Positions 10,641 to 20,735 of a DNA stretch of 64,000 bases are shown here, piece by piece (the stretch's first letter is position 1; every line of letters starts with the position of its first letter). The DNA lies in the NCBI GenBank assembly GCA_009760855.2, contig WPIO01000214.1:81001-145000 (forward strand), read 5' to 3'. The notes under the pieces were generated by a model. That model searched no databases. It was not told the origin of the DNA and was given only the letters and a program-made list of their open reading frames with translations. Made by a program: the position numbers and the translations under genes. Source of the stretch: Cristatella mucedo. Lineage: Eukaryota > Bryozoa > Phylactolaemata > Cristatellidae.

Positions 10641-10817
10641 CGCCAAGCTATTCGCCGAGGGAAGAAAGCGCGCGTCCGCTGATGCAACTTCCTGCGGCGG
10701 ACCGCTGTCGACGTCTGACGTGAAGTGAACGGGCGTCGGCGTTTTCCGGTGAGGAGCGACTTCCGGCGAGGTTCGACTTCCGTGCGGTGCCACTTCCAGC
10801 CGCGGACTGCCGTCAGC

Positions 10818-10863
10818 GGCGCCACGGCGGCGTCGCTGCGCGAGTGAGCGCCGCCGTGGCGCC
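10818..10863. repeat. Inverted repeat, 15-bp perfect arms
   Basis: Arms at 10818-10832 (GGCGCCACGGCGGCG) and 10849-10863, spacer 16 bases. GC-rich stem. Confidence 0.9.
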
Positions 10864-10960
10864 TGGTCGAGCGGCGGCGGCCGACGGCCAACGCAAGTAC
10901 GGACGGCGGTAAGCGGTGTCCGGCGGGCGCGCGCGCAGACCGCAACCTGCACACGCTGCA

Positions 10961-10997
10961 AGGGCTGCTTCCGGTCGCTGTGGCCGGAAGCAGCCCT
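10961..10997. repeat. Inverted repeat, 14-bp perfect arms
   Basis: Arms at 10961-10974 (AGGGCTGCTTCCGG) and 10984-10997, spacer 9 bases. Confidence 0.9.
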
Positions 10998-11337
10998 GAA
11001 CCAACGCACAGGCTTAAACTTGAGCTTGGTTTAGACGGCGAGTCTTGCTTCCTACCTGCATCCTACCTACTCGAGTCTTCGGGGTATACGTCACCAATAC
11101 GGTGGGGACGGTCAAAGATTTAGGGCAGACTAAAAGAGAAGACTCAGCAGCCAAACGCAGTTCTACTTCTTCGGCCAAGATTCGAGCGAGACTTAGCGAG
11201 TGACCAATCGCAGGCGTTCGTTCAGGCCACGCTTAATGTACTGCTTTGAAAGGAATGGCAGGCGACTTGACAAGTGAAATCGTCGATGCGTTCCACGCGA
11301 GTCCCTGTTTATGAGATACCACTCTGTGCTCGGCGTG

Positions 11338-11377
11338 CAAAAAACCACCCGTGTACATGTACACGGGTGGTTTTTTG
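11338..11377. repeat. 40-bp perfect palindrome
   Basis: The left half 11338-11357 begins with C and six A residues and continues CCACCCGTGTACA. The right half 11358-11377 is its exact reverse complement with no spacer. Flanking bases (G at 11337, A at 11378) do not pair, so the palindrome ends sharply. Confidence 0.97.
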
Positions 11378-11592
11378 AACGTGTATACATGGCGGCGAGC
11401 GATAAAGGCGATAGCTAAGGACAGGTTTCGTTCTACCGGCAATTGCGTTCGTGAGTTAGTCCGCTCTGAAGACGCATCGCGGAGGTCCCTTTCCTACATC
11501 CCTAACAGAAGTAATTTTCCCACGAATGCTCTATGGGCGGAGCGAGTATGGAGCTAGCTGATGCGGCCGCGAGGCGGCGGGAGGGGCTGACG

Positions 11593-11771
11593 TAAAAAAA
11601 ATACTGCCTGATTTAACAGCCTCTTTTACATAGCGACAGAAGAGCCTTTACGGCTATCACCACCGCTTGCAGCGGCAATAGCAGATCGCCCGCTGCAGAA
11701 TTCGAACCCACGAACTCGGGACCGAGGTCGTGAAAGCCACCACCTTACCTAGAGCGCCATCACGGCTTACC
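11593..11771 (-). mobile_element. tRNA-derived SINE, type 1
   Basis: Minus-strand copy with the B box reading TTCGAACCC on the plus strand near 11701 and the head end CACGGCTTACCA at the right. The tail side holds CAGCCTCTTTTACATAGCGA, then AGAGCCTTTACGGC, preceded by an A-rich start. It closely resembles the copies at 12911 and 41126. Confidence 0.85.
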
Positions 11772-12910
11772 AGCGCGTAGCGCGGTGCGCGACCTCCGAA
11801 GCTCTACGAACGGGAACGCGTTCGCGTCGAGATCGTGGTCGAGGTCACGCTGAGGTCTTGAGAGCCTGGCGACAGGGAATCAAGGTATGGTCACGTGAGT
11901 CGTCTGCCCGCATTCGTCGGGGGGGGGGGCCGAGGCGAGACTCGGTAAATGCTAAAGGATCCGCTCAATGGATGCTGCTAGCTTTTTTGCCTGAACAGTA
12001 ACTGTGGAGCGAGGCAGCCGGTAACGGTGGCCTCGGTTAGTGCTAGCATTCTTATTTGGCGATTTGCTAGGATTATTAGGATTATTATTATTAGGATTAT
12101 TACTCACGAGTCTTTGCTGCTTAGCAGCTCAGCTGATTTTAAAAGGTAAAAATTTCTAGCCATTCTTTTGCCCGCAGGTCAGCCCCCAGCCGAGACCGAC
12201 TAAGAGGAAGTAGGAGGCTCCTACGGGACCGACGCCACGCTGGCTGGGCGATGTGCTGCTTCTCAGGCGGCCTGCTAGGCTGCCCGGTGGCGCCCTCTGG
12301 AGACAGACCGCGAAGCTTCGAAGCCTCAAAGGAGCACCGCCTGGAAACCAGATTAAAAAATGCGCATCAAAATTCGAAGGCGTCCGATGTTTCGCGCCGG
12401 TGGCGAAACTCGCTGCGACCCTCTTCCTGGTTAAAGCGACCTGCAACTGCCTCAGCAACGCTAGAGGGCCCTCGACAAAGGCCTTGACTCTGAAAGCTGC
12501 TCCTGAGAGTTCGCGCTAGCAACCTTGTTAGCACCGGCTAAGAGCAATTGCAGGTTCTCTATTGAGAAAATCCTGTCATCTGCCCCCATAAGCACACCGC
12601 CCGACGAGCCCTCAGGAACGGTCTCCATCTATTTTCTCTCTCTCCCTCTGTCTGTCTGTCTGTCTGTCTGTCTCTTCTCTGTCTGACTCTCTCTATCACA
12701 TTCTCCCTCTTTCTCACTGCCACAAAGCCTCCCGGTAACCACCTGAAAAGGACAATTCGGCTTTAAGGGTGGTGCTGACGGGCAATTAGCCCAAGGGGAG
12801 GGGGCTTGAAGATATCATGTAATTTCGATTGGGCAGCCCCGCCCACCCGGCCCCTCCCTTTTCGGTCGTCCTTGGGGGTGGAGATTCAACACAAATCACT
12901 TAAAAGAAAT
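11772..12910. other. Unassigned DNA with simple repeats
   Basis: No gene recognised. Contains an 11-base G run (11919-11929), an ATT-type stretch near 12070-12105 and (GTCT)n near 12645-12672. Open frames at 12156-12519 overlap each other on both strands and show no domain. Confidence 0.45.
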
Positions 12911-13090
12911 GATAAAAAAAAGTACTAGCTGATTTAGCAGCCTCTTTTGTGTAGCAGCAGAAGAGCCTTTACCAGGCTTTCACCACCGCTTGCAGCGGCA
13001 ATAAAGGATCGCCCGCCGCAGGATTCGAACCCACGACCTCGGGAAAAGGTCGTGAAAGACAGCCACCTTTCGTAGTGTGCCATCACGGCT
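12911..13090 (-). mobile_element. tRNA-derived SINE, type 1
   Basis: Minus-strand copy: A-rich start, CAGCCTCTTTTGTGTAGCAG, AGAGCCTTTACC, then the B box as GGATTCGAACCCACGACC near 13020 and a head ending GTGCCATCACGGCT. Confidence 0.85.
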
Positions 13091-13344
13091 ATTCCCTCGT
13101 GCTCTATCTGAAATAGCTCAACTCGCAGGGAGTGGCTGCTGCAAAGCCCTCGGCCGTCCTAGAGCCCTGGGCCACAGCGATAGTCATGCAGGGAAGTTGC
13201 TATGGGCACGACACTCTCCGCTGGGGTGCTGACTCGCCGCAAAGATGCAGGCAAGCCTCTATTGGCCACAGCGAGGCGGAGGAAATAGCCACTGCGTCTC
13301 TTCCACCACAATTTAAGTGAGGCTCTTGAATCAGCTGGCCTTTG

Positions 13345-13475
13345 CTTTCTACCTTTAACCATTCGATCATGCTTCCTTTGCAGCAATTGTAAAATGCCTA
13401 GAAAGAGATTAGGTTCTCAGAGGGCTCGATAACAAATGTATAATAATAATAATTATTATTATTATTATTAATCTT
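13345..13475 (+). mobile_element. LINE 3' end fragment
   Basis: Only the last part of the LINE: CATTCGATCATGCTTCC, the terminal hairpin (near 13390-13430, AAAGAGATTAGGTTCTC) and a run of AAT/ATT units. Confidence 0.75.
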
Positions 13476-14103
13476 CTCTTTCTGAAGTAGCCTCGCGAAC
13501 ATCGTGGGCTAGTCACTTGCGGAGATTGTTGATTAATAACTATACAGTCGTAAAGCATCGCTTGGGCGTTTGCTCTCCCGTCCGCTGGCCACGATCGGCC
13601 ACTCCCAAGTCGTGTCCAACATTTTCGCGCCGGCAAAGCGAGCTCGCGAGAGTGGTCGATATCCGTCGCTCGCCTCGCCTGGCCTCGCCGGCGCGCCCAT
13701 GCTACACAGCAGACGTCCGGCGCCTCGCTGCTGCCCAGCGACGACGAGTTGGCTCGGAGAGAGGGGCGCCTGGTTGCAATAGGCAAGGGTGCCTCAACTG
13801 CAGCAGCCAACCTGAACGTGTGGTAGCCTCTCGGCGGCTCGATGGCCTCCGGCCGCCCGGCGAGGCGTCTTCCGCATCAGCAGCAAATCAACGAGCGAGC
13901 GAAGGGGAGGACGAGGGGGACGGGAGGCCGAACCGGGGGAGGCCAAGCTGGGTGGGGGCGGTGTGGAGCTCGGGCAGACACCACGCGCCGCCCAGTGGGC
14001 TGCTGGCGGAAAGCGGCCGGAAGCGGCCGGAAGCGGAGAGCCGAGCAAAAGGGCGCCGAGGGCATGCTCGAGACGAAACTCTGCCTATCTCGCGTGCGCG
14101 CCG
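13476..14103. other. CpG-rich unassigned block
   Basis: GC-rich DNA with long overlapping frames on both strands but no recognisable protein. It ends at the (ATT)n tail of the minus-strand LINE. It may be an unmethylated island or part of an unrecognised gene. Confidence 0.4.
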
Positions 14104-16036
14104 CCCGCTTTTAATAATAATAATAATAATATTGCACTTGATAAAGCGCCCTCAGAGAACTTAATCTCTTTCTAGGCGCTTTACATTTACTGCAAAGTGA
14201 TACGCAATAGAATAGTAAGTAAAATCATGCTTGAAAGACAAACAAAATGAATAACATGGTTAGGGGTTACATGCACTGGGTCAGCATGCAAATGTGGTTA
14301 GTGGCAGCATGAACAGTGTCAGCACGCATAAGCACATCGAGGACGAATCACAAGGACCCACTAAATGCTGTCCTAAATAGGTATGTTTTTAAGTTTCTTT
14401 TAAATGTGGTCAGGTCAGGGGATGTTCTGATGCAGGTCGGGAGGGAGTTCCAGGCTGTGGGAGCATACGAGCTAAATGCACGGTCTCCAAAGGATTTAAG
14501 GTTTGTACGAGGTATTTCTAGACTGTTGGATTCCGAAAAGCGAGTGGTACGATGCTTTGCCTGATGGGGTAGTATATCTGAAAGATAGGCTGGAGCCATA
14601 GAATGAAGAGACCTAAAAGTGAGCGACAAAACCTTGAAGTCAATCCGTTGCTTGACTGGTAACCAGTGCAGGTCGGCGAGAAGTGGAGTAATGTGGCAAC
14701 TGCGACGCTCACGACAGACAAGCCTAGCTGCAGAGTTTTGCACCAGCTGCAATCGCCTGATCGTACATGCTGGTAGGCCAGTAAGCAGTGAGTTGCAGAA
14801 GTCGAGACGAGATGTCACGAATGCATGGACCAACTTGGACGTGGTATCCTTATCTAAACAAGCCCTAATTTTAGCAATGTTATGAAGCTGAAAATAGGCT
14901 GATTTGACTGTGGAGCTGATGTGGTCGTCTAACGAGATGTCGCTTTGGAATATGACACCTAGATTTCGAGCTGATGCAACTGGAGATATGCTGGCAGAGC
15001 CAATTTTGAAAGTCAGCCTTTCCAATTTCTGAATAACACTAGGTTTGCCCATAACTAGTAAGTTAGTTTTATCATCGTTTAGTTTTAGAAAATTTGCTGC
15101 CATCCATGATCGGATGTCATCAATGCATGCAGCAAGTGAGTTGAGAGATTTTGAGGTGCTCGAAGGCTGGGAGGGATCAAAGCAAAGGTACAACTGAGTG
15201 TCATCCGCATAGAAGTGAAAGCCTAGATTGTGCTTGGCAATCACATCAGCGAGAGGGAGAGTATAAACGGTGAAAAGGACCGGACCTAGCACAGAGCCCT
15301 GAGGTACTCCATATTTTAGAGGTACTTCAGATGATCTTTGTCCATTCACGTCAACACTCTGGAGTCTCCCAATGAGATAGGACCTGAACCACTGCAGAGC
15401 AGTGCCAGTGATGCCCAGGCGAGATGAGAGGCGCTCTAGAAGTACTTTGTGATCGATGGTATCAAAAGCTGCCGAAAGATCGAGCAAAACAAGAAGAGAC
15501 ACTCTACCCATGACTGCATTCCTAAGTAGGTCGTTGTATACCCGAAGCAATGCTGACTCTGTGGAGTGATTAGCTCTAAAGCCAGACTGGAACTTACTAG
15601 CAAGGTGTGAGGTTTCGATATACGAGTTCAGCTGGTCTGCCACGACCCGTTCCAGTGTCTTTGATAGGAATGGTAGAAGGGAGACTGGGCGGTAGTTGCT
15701 CAAGTTCTCTTGGTCTAGTGTAGCTTTCTTGAGAAGTGGCCTGACTACAGCTTTTTTGAAAGGTGCTGGGACCTGACCTGAGGCTAATGACATATAAATG
15801 ATGTTGGTTATGCATGGCAGCAGCAGATCAATGCAACGTAGGAGCAGGACAGTGGGAATAGGGTCCAGTGGACTTGTTGTCTTCTTTGATTGAGATACGA
15901 GCTTTAGGACTAGATCACTAGTGACCTGTTTAAATGCAGACATTGAGGCGCAGCCAGGAACCGAGGAACAGCATTCTAGTGGGAAGGTTGTCATCGCAGG
16001 GATGGATTCCCTGATTTTGTCTATCTTCTGGACGCA
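14104..16036 (-). mobile_element. Young L2/CR1-type LINE copy, 5'-truncated, RT frame intact
   Basis: Minus-strand copy with its (ATT)n tail at 14110-14133, the terminal hairpin at about 14140-14185, the full 3' UTR, and the RT open from the KIDKIRESIP start near 16030 to the stop at 14348. The 5' end is truncated just before the RT, so the endonuclease is missing. It is about 98 percent identical at protein level to the copy at 50465-52515, which points to recent activity. Confidence 0.9.
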
Positions 16037-16153
16037 GAGGCTCAGGGCAGCCGTTCGGCCATAGTCGGACCGCAGCGGAGCCAGAGCTTCGGCATCCGCC
16101 TCCTTCGTCAGAGAGCGCAGGGGGGCCGGTCGTTCGGCGGCACAGTGAGTCAA
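14348..16153 (-). CDS. LINE reverse transcriptase ORF (L2/CR1 type), endonuclease missing
   Basis: The open frame has 601 codons; about the last 560 are LINE protein. Motifs in order: NYRPVSLLPFLSK (about residue 153), LLVLLDLSAAFDTID (motif A, about 220-234), YGVPQGSVLGPVLF (motif B, about 281-294), FHFYADDTQLY (motif C with the YADD catalytic pair, about 312-322), LNDDKTNLLVMG (motif D, about 358) and a long C-terminal domain with LDFCNSLLTGLP and HWLPVKQRIDFK. In intact relatives this enzyme makes cDNA by target-primed reverse transcription. The first 40 or so codons are not LINE sequence but upstream DNA read in frame, so the real start is lost. The copy cannot be autonomous without an endonuclease. 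Confidence 0.85.
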   Translation of the reverse strand: MTHCAAERPAPLRSLTKEADAEALAPLRSDYGRTAALSLCVQKIDKIRESIPAMTTFPLECCSSVPGCASMSAFKQVTSDLVLKLVSQSKKTTSPLDPIPTVLLLRCIDLLLPCITNIIYMSLASGQVPAPFKKAVVRPLLKKATLDQENLSNYRPVSLLPFLSKTLERVVADQLNSYIETSHLASKFQSGFRANHSTESALLRVYNDLLRNAVMGRVSLLVLLDLSAAFDTIDHKVLLERLSSRLGITGTALQWFRSYLIGRLQSVDVNGQRSSEVPLKYGVPQGSVLGPVLFTVYTLPLADVIAKHNLGFHFYADDTQLYLCFDPSQPSSTSKSLNSLAACIDDIRSWMAANFLKLNDDKTNLLVMGKPSVIQKLERLTFKIGSASISPVASARNLGVIFQSDISLDDHISSTVKSAYFQLHNIAKIRACLDKDTTSKLVHAFVTSRLDFCNSLLTGLPACTIRRLQLVQNSAARLVCRERRSCHITPLLADLHWLPVKQRIDFKVLSLTFRSLHSMAPAYLSDILPHQAKHRTTRFSESNSLEIPRTNLKSFGDRAFSSYAPTAWNSLPTCIRTSPDLTTFKRNLKTYLFRTAFSGSL

Positions 16154-18286
16154 TTCAGCCGCCCCTAGATTAGATATCCCGCTATTGTCTCGAGCGGCAC
16201 ACTGCCGCTAATCCTCGTCGCGCCGGTCGCGGTCGTGCATCCGTACATCCGCCCCCCCCCCCGTTCGTCCCCGAACTTGTTTTTCTCGGATCTGTCGCTG
16301 GCCTCATTTGCACCGGTTTGACCCGATCTTTGCTTATCGGGCAGCGGAGGCAGACTATGTAGGTGAAAAACGGAAGCTCGAAACTCGTGCGAACGGGGCC
16401 AGCCGCTGGCTGTGGCAGTCGGCTCCAGGCCACCTGTCCAACACGCCTGCACAAGCGAGTAATGAAACTCGCCCGTCTCAGGCCCCGCCCCCATGTCCTC
16501 CGGACTAGCCCTCTGCCGGACTCGAAACCGCCACCTGGGTCTCGAGCTGCGACCAACTCGCCCCCTGCGGCTAAGACCCAGGGCCACCAGCAGGCGCTGC
16601 AAGCAAAGCGGGTGGGGGTGGCGGCTGCGGGTAATCTCGCGTCTCAGCTCGAACATTCGGAAAATCCACTCAGTGCGGGAGCTCAGGCGGCAGAGCGTGA
16701 TTTATGATGGCCGTACGCCACGATGGCAAAAAGACGGGTCCTGGAAAAACGCATCGCTCAACGAAATATCCAGCTTTACAGCTATCCGGGTTCGTGGGCG
16801 TTCAAGAAAGAGTTCGTGCCGACTTATTCAAGACCCGGATGCAAGCCTAATTTTTGAAAACGTCGGCTCTCGGTGAATCGACGGTCGCCCGACGTCTCGT
16901 CCTTCTTTTGGCTAAAAGATTGTTTCGAGCGTCCAACAAGGAACGATCAACCCGCTAGACGGCGGCCCTAAAGGCTTTAAAGGAATGAAGTGCTGGCGGG
17001 CGTTTGCACTTCCATTTAGAACAGCGGTTCTCATCGCCTTGGGTCTCGACCCCTTTGTGGGTCGAACGACCCTTTCACTAATACCATCGGAAAACACGCA
17101 TTTCCACATTTCGACAACGTTAGGAACCGCATTAAATGGTCGCAGCATCAGGCAAGTTGAGAGCGACTGATTTAGAAGCAGAGGCGCTGCCGGAACTCAC
17201 GCTCACGAGTCAGCGCATCGCTCGGAGCGCTTGTTTTTTAGAGCGCACCAGCCATTGTAGAAACTCAATTAAAGAGCCGCGACGTGCCGTTGAAAGCGCG
17301 GATTGACTGGCGACGCCAACTACTCCGGATTTTTTGAGACGAGGAGCGGCCAGCAGGGTGGACTCTTTCCGCAACAGTGAACGGTCTGGCTAGCTACCGC
17401 TGTCAGTGTCACCAGTAATAACGGTTCCTCCGCGGCAGCTGGACTCGCGAAGAGAGGCAGCGTCCCATGTCAGTGGGCAGAGAGCCGACTTCCTGGCTGC
17501 ATGCAAGCCCTTCAACCTTGACAGCAAGGACGCGTTGACAATTAATTCGGAGTGCATTATCCGAGGCCGGGGCGTTAAGCTTCGACAATCGGAAAGCTGG
17601 CTGCCTTTCGCGTATTCTGTTCACGTGACCCGAATGGCAGCGAGCGGGGCTGGGGGGGGGGGAAGGGATTCTGGATTTCTTGGAAAAGCCGCAGAAGAGA
17701 GCGAAGCCGTTTCTTAGCTAACGAGTCGGTCGGCGCTGCTCGAGTTTGACGTAAGGTCAGGTGTGGCCTGCGATCGGTGGATTAACGTTTGCACTATCTT
17801 TAAGGTTTTATAGCCCCTACAAATCCCAGACAGACTTACCTGCAATGCTTCACGCTTAACCCGCCATGCTCTTGGTAGGTAAATGCATGCAACCACCCGT
17901 ACGGTGAGCAGCTCGGTGAACGGACTCTCGATTCCAAGCTATTGGCTGGGATCTGAGTAGGGCGTGGTCGGTCGTGTGACATACCGGTCGTATAGGGTCG
18001 TTTTGATTAACGTACCTCTAATAGATATTTAAACTACGCATACAACGAAACGTGTTATTTCACGATAATGTATCGAACCTTTTAGTTCAATAACCCAGAA
18101 TAGAGGCTATGTGCACACCACAATTTATACTGCCAGGTGTCCTGGTTCTGTCTGTAGGCATAACAGTCAAAATGAATCTACCTGTATGTAAGCTGCAGAA
18201 CAAATTTATGTATTAAATCTAGAAAAAGCCTGATCTGAATATAAATGTGTGCATGAAGAGTAGGCTTGTAGACTGATTATGAATGG
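16037..18286. other. Unassigned 2.2-kb stretch
   Basis: No gene recognised. It includes an 11-base C run (16252-16262) and an 11-base G run (17652-17662). Overlapping frames at 16165-16876 show no known domain. The part after 17900 is AT-richer and featureless to me. Confidence 0.4.
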
Positions 18287-18475
18287 GTGAGCCGTGATGG
18301 CAAACGAGGTAAGGCGGTTGCTTTCACGACTTCAATCCCGAGGTCGTGGGTTCGATTCTTGCGGTGGGCGATCCTTTATCGCCACTGCAAGCGGTTGCGA
18401 TAGCAGTAAAGGCTCTTCTGTTGCTATACAAAAAGAGGCTGTTTAATCAGCTATGATTCATTCATTCATTCATGC
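18287..18475 (+). mobile_element. tRNA-derived SINE, type 1
   Basis: A well preserved copy: head GAGCCGTGATGG, B box GGGTTCGATTC near 18347, body GGCTCTTCTGTTGCTATACA and AAAGAGGCTGTTTAATCAGC, then (ATTC)n. A near-perfect hairpin lies just before the B box (GACTTCAATCCCGAGGTC), the equivalent of the anticodon/variable region. Confidence 0.85.
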
Positions 18476-18529
18476 CGACAGAGTATGATTGCAGACAGAG
18501 TATCCCTGCAGGCAGGTTGACGATGATGA

Positions 18530-19995
18530 TGATGGTAATAATAATAATAATAATAACACGTTTGCAAAGCGCCCTCAGAGAACTTTATACTTTTACTGCA
18601 AAGGTAGCATGATAGAATGATTAGTGGCAACATGCTCAATTACAACAAGCAAAGCATGGTTAGACGTGACATGTACATGGTTAGCATGCAAATAGGGTTA
18701 GTGGCAGCATGCAGTGTCAGCATCCATAGCCGCACAAAGGACGAATTTTATAGACCCACCAAATGCTGTGATAAATAGATGTGTTTTAGCTTTTTTTTAA
18801 ATGTTGTCAAGTCAGGGGACGTCGTGACGCCAGTCGGAAGCGAGTTCCAGGCTTTTGGAGCATATGAACTAAAGGCACGGTCTCCGAAGGATTTAAGGTT
18901 CTAACGAGGTATTAGTAAACGATTAGATTCCGAAAAGCGCGTCGTACGACGCTTAGCCTGGTTGGGAGTAGATCTGTTTGGTAGGCTGGGGGAGATCTAA
19001 CAGGTAGGCTGGAGCCAAAGAATCAAGGAACCTAAAAGTGAGTGACATAACCTTGAAGTCGGTGGCTGCTTGATTGAAAGTCAGTTCAGGTTGGGGAGAA
19101 GTATTATAATGTGGCAACTGCAACGCTCACGAAAGACAAGCCTAGCTGCTTAATAATAATAATAATAATGCACTTGATAAAGCGCCCTCAGAGAACTCAA
19201 TCTCCCTCTAGGCGCTTTACATTTGCTGCAAAGAGAAATGCAATTGATGGTGAGTAATATCATGCTTGATAAACAAACGAAATAAGTAACATGGTTAGGG
19301 GTGACATTTTGTTCTGCTGATAGAGTTGCAGAAGTCGAGACGGGATGTCACGAATTCACGGACTAACTTGGACTTGGTATCCTTATCTAAACAAGACCGA
19401 ATTAGTTTTGCACCAGCTGTAGGTGCCTGATTGCACAGGCCGATAGGCTAGCAAGCAGTGAGCTACAGAAGTCTAGATAGGATGTCAAACATGCAGGGAC
19501 TAATTTAGATGAAGTATCCCAGTCAAAGAAAGCCTGAGTTTTAGCAAGGTTACGTAGCTAAAAGTAGGCAGACGTGACTGTGGAACTAGTGTGGTCGTCT
19601 AATGAAAGGTCACTTTGGAACAGGACACCTAGATTTTGTGCTGATTCAACAGGAGATATGCTTGCAGAGCCGATTTTGAGCGTTGGGTTTCAATTTCTGA
19701 ACCGCACTTGGTTTGCGTATAATTAATAAGTTAGGCTTGTTATCATTCAGTTTAACTATCATAAAGTTTGCAGCCATCCATGTGCGGATTTCATCAATAA
19801 ATGCAGGAAGGGAGCTGAGAAAATCTAAGGTGCTAGAGGGCTGGGAGGGATCAAAGCAAAGGTACAACTGAGTGTCATCTTCGTAGAAGTGAAAGCCTGA
19901 GTTGTGCATGACAATCACACTGACATGAGGGAGTGTATATTCCGTGTAAAGAACTTGACCAAGCTTAGTTCCCTGCGGTACCCCAAGTTCAACTG
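18530..19995 (-). mobile_element. Decayed LINE copy interrupted by a second LINE fragment
   Basis: Minus-strand copy with its AAT tail at 18538-18557, hairpin region and 3' UTR, then RT C-terminus to about 19151. It resumes at 19409 and continues into the RT active-site region; a short frame at 19646-19918 reads FHFYEDDTQLYLCFD, so the catalytic YADD has become YEDD. It ends near 19995. Frames are broken throughout. Confidence 0.8.
19152..19408 (-). mobile_element. LINE 3' fragment nested in the LINE at 18530-19995, internally deleted
   Basis: Starts with (ATT)n, then the terminal hairpin and the first part of the 3' UTR to about 19310. It then jumps directly to the RT C-terminal part (GTTGCAGAAGTCGAGACG). 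The host LINE reads CCTAGCTGC before it and AGTTTTGCACCAGCTG after it, which are adjacent in intact copies. Confidence 0.75.
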
Positions 19996-20254
19996 CACCT
20001 ACTCACTGCGGCTAGTCTGTCCGGCGTCTGCATCGTCGTTTTTGGATGTTTCATGAGTACAAATGGCTACACTTGTACAATCGTTGGCCGAGGCATACGT
20101 TTATCTGCCCAGTCTGTCAAGTTGGCCGACTAAAGTGCAAGCTTGGTCTTTGATCAACCGAGTCTCGCAGTCTGATTCCCACTAGATAAATATAGATAGA
20201 TAGAGAGAATAAAATAGAATAGAAGGAAAGAGAAGAAAAGAAAAGGTAAGATGG

Positions 20255-20345
<91 letters not shown>

Positions 20346-20390
20346 ATGAGAGAGAGACAGAGAGTGGAGAGAGAGACGGAGAGAGAGAGG

Positions 20391-20427
<37 letters not shown>

Positions 20428-20689
20428 TGTGAGAGAGAGTGAGAGAGAGAGAGAGAAAAAAAAGAGAGAGAGAGAGAAAGCGTGAGAGAGGGAGAGAGGG
20501 GGTAGGAGAGAGAGGGAGACGGAAAGAGAGGGAGAGAGAGAGAGAAAGAGAGAGAGAGAGACAGAGAGAGAGACAGAGAGAGAGAGAGAAAAAAGAGAGA
20601 GAATTGAAAGAGTGGGACAGTAAGCAAGAGAGAGAGAGAATGAGAGAGAGAAATAGAGAGAGAAAGAGAGAGAGAGAGAGACGGAAAGA

Positions 20690-20725
<36 letters not shown>

Positions 20726-20735
20726 GGAGGAGAGA
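20255..20735. repeat. (GA)n-rich purine tract, about 480 bp
   Basis: Long GA run (about 20258-20341 pure) followed by interrupted GA-rich sequence to about 20735. One strand is almost entirely purine. Frames here give Ser-Leu or Arg-Glu runs and are not genes. Confidence 0.95.

Larger units (their letters stand above)
9676..11592. other. CpG-rich region upstream of SoxB2 with clustered hairpins
   Basis: No gene supported; the long frames at 9562-10413 and 10037-10723 are products of GC-rich composition. The region has GTCT-type pyrimidine repeats (10515-10590) and several strong inverted repeats listed separately. It could be the distal promoter or enhancer region of SoxB2. Confidence 0.5.

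Noticed and set aside
9562-10723. 283- and 228-codon plus-strand frames upstream of SoxB2
   Set aside because: They owe their length to the GCC repeat and CpG richness; no recognisable protein and no clear splice structure.
18287-18375. Possible tRNA gene, from the good B box
   Set aside because: No closed acceptor stem, and the same sequence continues into the SINE body shared by many copies.
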